This document shows, one piece after another, positions 1-6,639 of a stretch of DNA of 64,000 nucleotides. How positions within the stretch are numbered: position 1 is the stretch's first letter; every line of letters starts with the position of its first letter. Where the stretch lies: the NCBI GenBank assembly GCA_017525915.1, contig JAFXSC010000022.1, forward strand, positions 186,001 to 250,000, read 5' to 3'. The DNA is from Ruminococcus sp. Its GTDB lineage: Bacteria; Bacillota; Clostridia; Oscillospirales; Ruminococcaceae. The position numbers and the translations under genes were made by a program. The notes under the pieces were generated by a model that saw only the letters and a program-made list of their open reading frames with translations, did no database searches and had not been told where the DNA came from.

Positions 1-21
1 AATTCTGAAAGGAATGTTCAT

Positions 22-2817
22 ATGAAAAAGACAAACCTGCTCAAAAGATCTGTCGCCTGCCTTTCCGCGGCAGCTACGATCCTTACGGGCGCAGCGTTCC
101 CTGCCAATGCTGAATATGTTGACAAGGAAAATCCTAACAACTATGACAACTTCGCCGAAGCCCTCCAGCTCGCGCTCTGCTTCTACGACGCGAACAAGTG
201 CGGCGACAAGGTTGCCAACGACGGCTACTATTCATGGCGCGGAAACTGCCATGTAAAGGACGCTGAGATCCCTCTCCAGCCCCTCAATCCTATGCCTGAG
301 CTCTACGGCGAGTCCACGAACGACGGCTCAGACAACGGCAAGGACAAGGAGAAAAAGGAAGACAAGCAGCCCATAGGCGAGGGCGAGGGCGACGGCGGTC
401 TCAGTGCTGCCAAGGGTCTGTACGAAGGAGTTACCATGTCCGAGGAGTTCATCGAGAAGAACCGCAAGTACCTCGACCCGGACGGAAACGGTACTCTCGA
501 CCTAACTGGCGGCTGGCACGATGCCGGTGACCATGTAAAGTTCGGTCTCCCCGGCTCATTCTCCGCTTCAACTGTCGGCTGGGGCTACTATGAGTTCCGC
601 GAAGACTACATCGATATGGGGCTCCAGAAGCACATCGAAGATGAGCTCCGCTGGATAAACGACTACTTCATGAAGGCTACATTCCTCGACGACGAAGGCA
701 ACGTTGTTGCTTACTGCTATCAGGTCGGCGAGGGCAACAACGACCACAACTACTGGTGCGCTCCCGAGCTCCAGGTGGACAATACTGTCGTTGCTTCTTC
801 AAGCTGCGCTGTAAAGCGTCCGGCTTACTTCGCCACTACCGAGATGCCTGCACCTGACCAGTGCGCCGGTGCTGCCGCATCACTCGCTATAAACTACCTC
901 AACTTCAAGGATACAGATGCTGATTATGCTGAAAAGAGCCTGAAATACGCAAGAGCCCTCTATGAGTTCGCTGTTGCTACACACCAGGAGGTATGGGAAC
1001 CCGGTACTACTCCGAGCTCGCTCGTCCTCGGCTACGACGGCGGCTTCTACCACTCCAGCTACGACTACGATGAGCTCTCATGGGCTGCCGTTTGGCTCTA
1101 CTACTGCGCTGTTGCAGAGGACGAGACCTCCAAGGACGCTGCCTATGACAAGTACATCAAGGCTATCATCGACGTCGATGAGGAGACTACCAACGCCAAG
1201 GGCGCTCACCCCTACACAGGCTACATGAAGCGTATCATCACCGATACCGGAAACTGCTGGCAGAACATCTGGGTTCACTGCTGGGATACTGTATGGGGCG
1301 GCGTTTTCGCTAAGCTCGCTCCCGTTACCAATACCGCCCGTGACTGGTACATCTTCCGCTACAACCTCGAATACTGGTCTGGCTGCGCTGCAACTATCGA
1401 CTCCTCAGACTGGGGCTATGAGCCTGTTCACGGTCACAAATACTTCGGTATGGACGACTTCCTCTGGAATACTCCCATGACCTGTGACCAGATCCCCGAC
1501 CTCAAGGACAGCGAGACAAGCGGCGACTTCATTGCCAAGTCTCCCAAGGGCTGGGCTGTCGTTTCAGGCTACGGTTCCGCACGTTACAATACCGCTGCCG
1601 GTCTCTGTGCCTGCGTTTACGCCAAGACCACCGGCGATGAGACATTCCTCCCGTGGGCTAAGGCTCAGATGGAATACATCCTCGGTAATAACCCGATGGG
1701 TTACTCCTACGAGGTAGGCTACGGCAACAGCTACGCTACTCAGCCTCACCACCGTGCTTCACACTGTAACGACAAGCAGAGCCAGGAGCTTCAGGTAAAT
1801 CAGGTACACACCCTCTGGGGCGCTCTCTGCGGCGGTCCTGACCTCAAGGACTACCACCACGACGAAACCAAGGACTACATCTACAACGAAGTTACCGATG
1901 ACTATAACGCAGGCTTCTGCGGTGACCTTGCCGGTCTTTACCACTTCTACGGTGCAAAGGGCAAGGAGTACGAAAAGGAAAACCACATCAATCCCGATTT
2001 CAATATGTCCGAGAACGCCAAGAACGGCTACGATCAGGTCGGATTTGACGGCAATCCCCTCCCCGTTGGTCTCTACTGTGCCGGCGGCAAGAACCAGGAA
2101 CAGGACGGCAGCGTTCAGCTCAAGGTCGTTGTTTACAACAGAACTGTAAATCCTCCCCGCTTTGAGAGTGACCTCAGGGCAAGATATTATTTCAATATCA
2201 AGGAGCTCCTCGATGCAGGCTACGATCCCGATCAATACATTTTCTACCGTATCGACTACGATCAGGAGAAGGGCTACTCCAATAACAAAAACGAAGTTAT
2301 ATTCACACCTCCTACGAAGTATGACGACAACGGAAACTACTACGTTGAAATGCAGTGGAAGAACTGTGACTTCTACGGAAGCCGTGTATTCCAGTTCGCA
2401 CTCGGCTACAAGCAGGATATGGAGACATATGAGGACGTTATCTGGGATTCCAAGAACGATTACAGCTACGCTGACCTCGTATCCTTCGCAGATGTAAACG
2501 ATGCTGCTGAGATAACTGACAAGATCACTCTTTACGCTGACGGCGAGCTCGTCTGGGGCGTTGAGCCGGACGGCACCATTGCTGATAATACCAAGGGTGA
2601 TGAAATCCTCTGGGGCGATGCTAACTGCGACAAGAAGGTAAATCTTGCCGACGCTGTTCTCATCATGCAGTCCATCTCAAACCCTGATAAGTATAAGATC
2701 ACCGATCAGGGTCAGAAGAACGGAGACGTTGACCAGAAGGTCAAGGGTATCACAAACAAGGACGCTCTTGCTATCCAGCGCTATAAGCTCGGACTTGTCA
2801 AGGAGCTTCCCGTCTGA
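22..2817 (+). CDS. Secreted GH9 cellulase with C-terminal dockerin
   Basis: Family 9 endoglucanase, predicted to cut cellulose and to dock onto a cellulosome outside the cell. The 931-residue protein has a signal peptide (about 1-30, ending PANA), the start of a GH9 (alpha/alpha)6 barrel (NFAEALQLALCFYDANKCG, YYSWRGN), the catalytic-base motif DLTGGWHDAGDHVKF (D167 and D170), the PHHRASH motif near 575-581, and the acid region YNEVTDDYNAGF with E623 as likely proton donor. Residues about 655-850 resemble a CBM3c-like beta-sandwich, and 862-931 form a type I dockerin with two calcium-loop repeats. About 80 residues, acidic and lysine-rich, lie between YYSWRGN and DLTGGW, where GH9 enzymes normally have a short segment. 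AAAGGA sits upstream of the ATG. The family is certain; the CBM assignment is less so. Confidence 0.93.
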   Translation: MKKTNLLKRSVACLSAAATILTGAAFPANAEYVDKENPNNYDNFAEALQLALCFYDANKCGDKVANDGYYSWRGNCHVKDAEIPLQPLNPMPELYGESTNDGSDNGKDKEKKEDKQPIGEGEGDGGLSAAKGLYEGVTMSEEFIEKNRKYLDPDGNGTLDLTGGWHDAGDHVKFGLPGSFSASTVGWGYYEFREDYIDMGLQKHIEDELRWINDYFMKATFLDDEGNVVAYCYQVGEGNNDHNYWCAPELQVDNTVVASSSCAVKRPAYFATTEMPAPDQCAGAAASLAINYLNFKDTDADYAEKSLKYARALYEFAVATHQEVWEPGTTPSSLVLGYDGGFYHSSYDYDELSWAAVWLYYCAVAEDETSKDAAYDKYIKAIIDVDEETTNAKGAHPYTGYMKRIITDTGNCWQNIWVHCWDTVWGGVFAKLAPVTNTARDWYIFRYNLEYWSGCAATIDSSDWGYEPVHGHKYFGMDDFLWNTPMTCDQIPDLKDSETSGDFIAKSPKGWAVVSGYGSARYNTAAGLCACVYAKTTGDETFLPWAKAQMEYILGNNPMGYSYEVGYGNSYATQPHHRASHCNDKQSQELQVNQVHTLWGALCGGPDLKDYHHDETKDYIYNEVTDDYNAGFCGDLAGLYHFYGAKGKEYEKENHINPDFNMSENAKNGYDQVGFDGNPLPVGLYCAGGKNQEQDGSVQLKVVVYNRTVNPPRFESDLRARYYFNIKELLDAGYDPDQYIFYRIDYDQEKGYSNNKNEVIFTPPTKYDDNGNYYVEMQWKNCDFYGSRVFQFALGYKQDMETYEDVIWDSKNDYSYADLVSFADVNDAAEITDKITLYADGELVWGVEPDGTIADNTKGDEILWGDANCDKKVNLADAVLIMQSISNPDKYKITDQGQKNGDVDQKVKGITNKDALAIQRYKLGLVKELPV

Positions 2818-2867
2818 ATACAGCTGAAACGCGGATATCATACCACTCCTCCAGATATCCGGTTTAA

Positions 2868-2903
2868 TAAGACCGCCCCGGTTCATCCGGAGCGGTCTTT
2901 CTT
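2868..2903 (+). terminator. Rho-independent terminator of the GH9 gene
   Basis: The arms AAGACCGC and GCGGTCTTT flank a loop and are followed by CTTG. The hairpin lies 50 bases after the GH9 stop codon. Confidence 0.75.
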
Positions 2904-2910
2904 GTATAAA

Positions 2911-2940
2911 AAACAGGTGCGGATTTTTGTCCGCACCTTT
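2911..2940 (-). terminator. Terminator of the leftward proC-spoIIM-YesL group
   Basis: Perfect arms AGGTGCGGA and TCCGCACCT are followed, read leftward, by a run of six Ts. It lies just past the stop codon at 2944. Confidence 0.8.
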
Positions 2941-2943
2941 GAT

Positions 2944-3873
2944 TTACGATATTCTTTTTCCCTTGCCTTTTTTACGGCTCTCTATCGGTTTTTCCTCGCC
3001 GCCCTTATCCTCAAAGACAGGCTCCTCGTCCTCCGGGTCTGCAAATCCTGTGAGCTCGGGGTTTACCTGACCGATACTTGCGTAATACGGGTTGATGACG
3101 TACTGCTGTATCACCGGATAGCTTCTGAAACACGCCACAAACGCGATAAATGCTGCCGGATAGAACGGCAGGAGCGTCATGAAGAACGGCAGTGCAAATA
3201 ACAGAAGCGGATAGAGCGCTGCGATTATCAGAACTATCAGCAGTGTGGTGACGACGTTTCGCTTCATTGCAACGAATGCGAGCATCAGCGAATTCTTGAT
3301 GAGATTTTTTAGCGAAAGGCTCGTTGCGACCATCATGAGGTAGATGTAGTAGTTCATCATCACTATGAGTATCACCAGACTGTACGTCAGCATCAGCGGT
3401 ATATACATCAGCACAGAGAGCTGTGATGCAAGCAGCGGATAGACTCTCATCGCCGCGAACGCCGAAATTGCAACAAGTGAGTCAATAAATCCGACCACTG
3501 CCGCGTTCTTGAAATTGCCTCTGAATCCGCGGAAAAAGTCACGGGTGACATAGGCGTGCTTTTCGACGATGTAGCATCTCAGTACCCTCGTGAGCCCTGC
3601 CGTTGCAGGCCCTATCAGTATCATGAACGTCAGCACGAGCAGCGCACTCACTATCAGTGCGACTCCGGCTGAAGGTATGAACGCGAGTGCCGGAAGTATC
3701 AGCATAAGCGGTATGAAGAACATGAAATACAGAAGGTTCAGACCGGCAAGCCGCCAGAATTTTCTTCCGAGAAGGTCAAGAAACAGCGCCATGCCCTTCT
3801 TTTTATGTGCGTGCTTAGATATACCCGAGCCTGCGCTCTGGTAATCATGAAAGAGAAACCCCAATTTAAACAT
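2944..3873 (-). CDS. YesL/DUF624-like polytopic membrane protein
   Basis: Integral membrane protein of 309 residues with about six hydrophobic segments between residues 40 and 255. The segment FWRLAGLNLLYFMFFIPLM followed by GPATAGLTRVLR matches the conserved pattern of the YesL-like DUF624 family, which often accompanies sugar ABC transporters but has no established function. A charged cytoplasmic tail (EDEEPVFEDK to the lysine-rich end) follows the last membrane segment. It starts 9 bases after spoIIM with a GGAGG-type site (ACGGAGGAATG) and ends at a terminator, so it is the last gene of a proC-spoIIM group. No transporter genes adjoin it here. Confidence 0.7.
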   Translation of the reverse strand: MFKLGFLFHDYQSAGSGISKHAHKKKGMALFLDLLGRKFWRLAGLNLLYFMFFIPLMLILPALAFIPSAGVALIVSALLVLTFMILIGPATAGLTRVLRCYIVEKHAYVTRDFFRGFRGNFKNAAVVGFIDSLVAISAFAAMRVYPLLASQLSVLMYIPLMLTYSLVILIVMMNYYIYLMMVATSLSLKNLIKNSLMLAFVAMKRNVVTTLLIVLIIAALYPLLLFALPFFMTLLPFYPAAFIAFVACFRSYPVIQQYVINPYYASIGQVNPELTGFADPEDEEPVFEDKGGEEKPIESRKKGKGKRIS

Positions 3874-3882
3874 TCCTCCGTT

Positions 3883-4479
3883 TTAAGTAATTCCGGAGCA
3901 AGCGAGAAATACCGCTCCGTTTGCAAGAGATATTATCAGCGAAAGCAGCATGAGAACTGCAAATTTTGTAGTGTAAAGCTTCAGATCTATCAGCTTTTCG
4001 TCCCTGAGCTCACCTGTTACCCAGAGGCAGAGTACCCCCGACGAGACGCGGAGCAGTTCCCTTACGGCAAGAACCGCTATACCTGCCGAAGCAAGAGCAA
4101 AGGGCATGAGCCTGAGAGTTACTCCGGCGGCGGCGCCTATGCCGTCTGACGAGTACATTGCCGCGGACGAAGCTCCTATCCCGAATCCGCGGTAGACCAG
4201 CAATGCTATCCCCACGGGTTGTCCGAAGGTGAAAAGCCCTGCAAGATAAGCCGCCGTCAGGAAAAGCGCAGAGCTGAGCAGGGTGTTCCCGAATACTGCC
4301 GGAAAACTTCTTCCGCAGCTTCCGGGAAGGTAGAACTGGTGTACCGCTGCCGTAAGCCCGTGAGGGTGAGAAGCACCGTAGACCGAGCCGGCGATTATGC
4401 CTGCCGTCAGCGCTGCAAAGAGAAACAGCGCGAAAGCTCTCCCCTTCCTTGAAACTGTGAGATATCCTGTATTTTTCAT
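3883..4479 (-). CDS. spoIIM: Stage II sporulation protein M family membrane protein
   Basis: A 198-residue polytopic membrane protein resembling SpoIIM. It has an N-terminal membrane segment ending in a GIIAGSVYG glycine motif, a middle FGQPVGIALLVYRGFGIG region typical of the family, and further hydrophobic segments to the C terminus. In Bacillus, SpoIIM belongs to the SpoIIDMP complex, which drives septal peptidoglycan remodelling during engulfment; related proteins occur in non-sporulators. Here it lies between proC and a YesL-like gene, with no spoIID or spoIIP nearby, so a role outside classical engulfment is possible. Its ribosome binding site AAAGGA lies in a strong hairpin (4482-4512). 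The family call is fairly secure and the function is not. Confidence 0.72.
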   Translation of the reverse strand: MKNTGYLTVSRKGRAFALFLFAALTAGIIAGSVYGASHPHGLTAAVHQFYLPGSCGRSFPAVFGNTLLSSALFLTAAYLAGLFTFGQPVGIALLVYRGFGIGASSAAMYSSDGIGAAAGVTLRLMPFALASAGIAVLAVRELLRVSSGVLCLWVTGELRDEKLIDLKLYTTKFAVLMLLSLIISLANGAVFLACSGIT

Positions 4480-4481
4480 TG

Positions 4482-4512
4482 TGCATCATCCTTTCTGTAA
4501 AAAGGATATGCA
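4482..4512 (-). promoter_or_regulatory. Hairpin burying the spoIIM ribosome binding site
   Basis: On the minus-strand transcript, TGCAT-ATCCTTT pairs with AAAGGAT-G-ATGCA across a 6-base loop, giving 12 pairs with one bulged G. The AAAGGA Shine-Dalgarno sequence of spoIIM lies in the 3' arm. No T-run follows, so it does not look like a terminator. Confidence 0.6.
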
Positions 4513-4532
4513 CTGCCTGTCCGGCTTAGAAC

Positions 4533-5339
4533 TTACTTTGAAAGTTCGTAGGCACGCTTTGTGCAGCTCTCGCAGCAGTTCTTCACGGTATCTGTGAGCT
4601 TGCCCTCGTAGAGCCTGTCAAGTCCGGCAAGAGTTGTTCCTCCGGGAGAAGATACCATTTTTATGAGCTCGTCGATGCTGTAACCGGAATCGGTCATCAT
4701 CTTTGCGGAACCGATAAGGCTCTGGGCGAACAGTTCAAGAGCAGCCTTGCTGTCGATGCCTTCAGATGCAGCATAGTCGATGAAGCCCTTTGCAAAGAGG
4801 TAGATAAACGCGGGACTGCTGCCGTTCACAGCGATTATTTCCTTCATTTTGTTCTTCGGGATAACGGCTGCCTTGCCGCAGATGCGGAAGATATTGAGAA
4901 TGACCTCAAATTCCTCGTCTGTTACTCTTTCGTTATGTGAGAGTGCGGAAGCGCCTTCGCCGAGAAGGAGAGGTGTGTTGGGCATTACGAGTATTACCTT
5001 TGCGTCCGGACGTGTCTTTCCGGCAATGAATTCGTCAGTGATGCCGGCAGCGATTGACACGAATACAGTGTCTCCGGTCACACCGGGAGCTGCTGCCTCA
5101 AGAACGCCCTCGATTATCTGGGGCTTTACAGCAAGAAATACATACTTGCACTTTGCAGTCAGTTCAGCTTCGCCGGAGGCTGCCTTCACGCCGATGCCTT
5201 CAAGAGCGTCAGTCTTTGACTTGTCGGGGTCAAAGGCGTAGAGAGATATATTTCCGGAAAGGCTGCTCGAAGCGATGCCCTTCATGATAGCAGAACCCAT
5301 ATTGCCTGCGCCGATAAAGCCTATATTGATATTTTCTAT
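4533..5339 (-). CDS. proC: Pyrroline-5-carboxylate reductase, apparent ATA start
   Basis: Catalyses the last step of proline synthesis, NAD(P)H-dependent reduction of 1-pyrroline-5-carboxylate, in the cytoplasm. The Rossmann motif GFIGAGNMGSAIMKG is at the N terminus, and the C-terminal half has the family signature SSPGGTTLAGL. At 268 residues the length is normal only if translation begins at ATA (5337-5339), 7 bases after AAAGGAG. The first ATG, at 5300, would remove the dinucleotide-binding loop. An in-frame TGA lies upstream, with no ATG, GTG or TTG before the ATA. The alternative is a sequence error or mutation of ATG. It is the first gene of a proC-spoIIM-YesL group. Enzyme identity is very secure. 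Confidence 0.93.
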   Translation of the reverse strand: MENINIGFIGAGNMGSAIMKGIASSSLSGNISLYAFDPDKSKTDALEGIGVKAASGEAELTAKCKYVFLAVKPQIIEGVLEAAAPGVTGDTVFVSIAAGITDEFIAGKTRPDAKVILVMPNTPLLLGEGASALSHNERVTDEEFEVILNIFRICGKAAVIPKNKMKEIIAVNGSSPAFIYLFAKGFIDYAASEGIDSKAALELFAQSLIGSAKMMTDSGYSIDELIKMVSSPGGTTLAGLDRLYEGKLTDTVKNCCESCTKRAYELSK

Positions 5340-5374
5340 AAATGTACTCCTTTCAGAATTTCATCAACATTATA

Positions 5375-5403
5375 ATTATACTACATTCTGCACAAAATTT
5401 CAA
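5375..5403 (-). promoter_or_regulatory. Sigma-A promoter of proC
   Basis: Read leftward: TTGAAA (5398-5403), a 17-base spacer, then TATAAT (5375-5380). Confidence 0.75.
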
Positions 5404-5470
5404 GTGAAAATTCAGCAAATATTTTTGAGAGCCAAAATTGTGAATTTTTGGTAAAGAATACAAAATAAAT

Positions 5471-5499
5471 TTGACATGCAATATCTATTGTGGTATAAT
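5471..5499 (+). promoter_or_regulatory. Consensus sigma-A promoter of the DHH gene
   Basis: TTGACA (5471-5476), a 17-base spacer and TATAAT (5494-5499): a perfect match at both hexamers. Confidence 0.85.
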
Positions 5500-5555
5500 T
5501 GTTGTATAAATAGATGCGTTCCTTGTACGCAAATAATAATTCCGGAGGTCTTCAT

Positions 5556-6488
5556 ATGAAACGACTTGTAACAAGAAGCGATTTCGACGGTCTCGTTTGC
5601 GCTATGCTCCTCAAGGAGCTCAATATAATCGACGATATCAAATTCGTTCACCCGAAGGACGTTCAGGACGGCAAGGTCGATATCACTGAAAACGATATAA
5701 CAACAAACCTCCCCTTTGACAAGCGCGTTGGCCTCGCCTTTGATCACCATGAGAGCGAGCTCCTTCGCAATAAGCCCGAAGACTTTATGGGAAAATACAT
5801 CATCGACGGCGATGCCAAATCCGCTGCAAGAGTAGTTTACGACTACTACGGCGGTGCCAAGACCTTCACCCGCGTTTCAGAAGAAATAATGTGGGCGGTA
5901 GATAAGGGCGACAGTGCCGATTTCACCGAGCAGGAGATACTCAATCCGACCGACTGGGTCCTCATGAACTTCCTCATGGACGCAAGGACCGGTCTCGGCC
6001 GCTTCCACGACTTCCGCATCTCCAACTACGCCCTCATGATGGAGCTCATCGACTACTGCGTTGACCACAGCATCAAGGACGTTCTCGCCCTCCCCGACGT
6101 AAAGGAGCGTGTTGACCTGTATTTCGAGCAACAAGAGCTTTTCAAGGAGCAGCTCCGCCGCATAACAAAGATACACGGCAAGGTCGCGGTCATCGACCTC
6201 CGCAACGAGGAGACCATTTACGCCGGAAACAGGTTCATGGTCTACGCTATGTGGCCTGAGACGGAGCTTTCCGTCCACGTCGCATGGGGCTTCCGCAAGC
6301 AGAATACTGCCGTTATGATAGGCAAATCCATTATCAACCGTGCTTCAAAGTTCAACATCGGCGAGTTGTGCCTCAGCTACGGCGGCGGCGGTCACGCAAA
6401 TGCCGGTACCTGCCAGCTCGAAAACGACATGATCGACACAGAGCTGCCCGTTATAATCGACAAGCTCAACGGAAAAATTCCCGTCTGA
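5556..6488 (+). CDS. DHH-family phosphoesterase
   Basis: Member of the DHH superfamily of metal-dependent phosphoesterases, which includes oligoribonuclease, cyclic-dinucleotide phosphodiesterase and pyrophosphatase types. The N-terminal motif RSDFDGLVCAML and the FDHHES box supply manganese ligands, and the C-terminal GGGGHANAGT is the DHHA1 substrate-binding loop. At 310 residues it has the two-domain DHH-DHHA1 size of NrnA- or exopolyphosphatase-like proteins, but without the GdpP-type PAS/GGDEF extension. The longest open frame begins at 5514, but GGAGG at 5543-5547 sits 8 bases before the ATG at 5556. It is a single-gene unit with its own promoter and terminator. Substrate is not assignable from sequence. 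Confidence 0.8.
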   Translation: MKRLVTRSDFDGLVCAMLLKELNIIDDIKFVHPKDVQDGKVDITENDITTNLPFDKRVGLAFDHHESELLRNKPEDFMGKYIIDGDAKSAARVVYDYYGGAKTFTRVSEEIMWAVDKGDSADFTEQEILNPTDWVLMNFLMDARTGLGRFHDFRISNYALMMELIDYCVDHSIKDVLALPDVKERVDLYFEQQELFKEQLRRITKIHGKVAVIDLRNEETIYAGNRFMVYAMWPETELSVHVAWGFRKQNTAVMIGKSIINRASKFNIGELCLSYGGGGHANAGTCQLENDMIDTELPVIIDKLNGKIPV

Positions 6489-6514
6489 AACTGTCTGCAC
6501 ACTTAACTCATACC

Positions 6515-6544
6515 GTCCGGAGGCGTCCCCTCCGGACTTTTTTT
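6515..6544 (+). terminator. Terminator of the DHH gene
   Basis: GTCCGGAGG and CCTCCGGAC arms with a 5-base loop, followed by a run of seven Ts. Confidence 0.85.
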
Positions 6545-6576
6545 GTGACAGGAAGCAGAAAATCTTATAATTATAC

Positions 6577-6605
6577 TTGAAATCTCCGGAATGATGTGAT
6601 ATAAT
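6577..6605 (+). promoter_or_regulatory. Sigma-A promoter of the isomerase/acyl-CoA synthetase gene
   Basis: TTGAAA (6577-6582), a 17-base spacer and TATAAT (6600-6605). Confidence 0.78.
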
Positions 6606-6639
6606 ATAATTTGTAATTTTTTGTAAAGGAATGATAACC

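Noticed and set aside
4010-4513. 167-residue frame overlapping spoIIM on the same strand
   Set aside because: Arginine/serine-rich shifted frame of spoIIM with no ribosome binding site.
5298-5300. ATG at 5300 as the proC start
   Set aside because: It would remove the conserved GxGxxG loop, and the ribosome binding site points to 5339.
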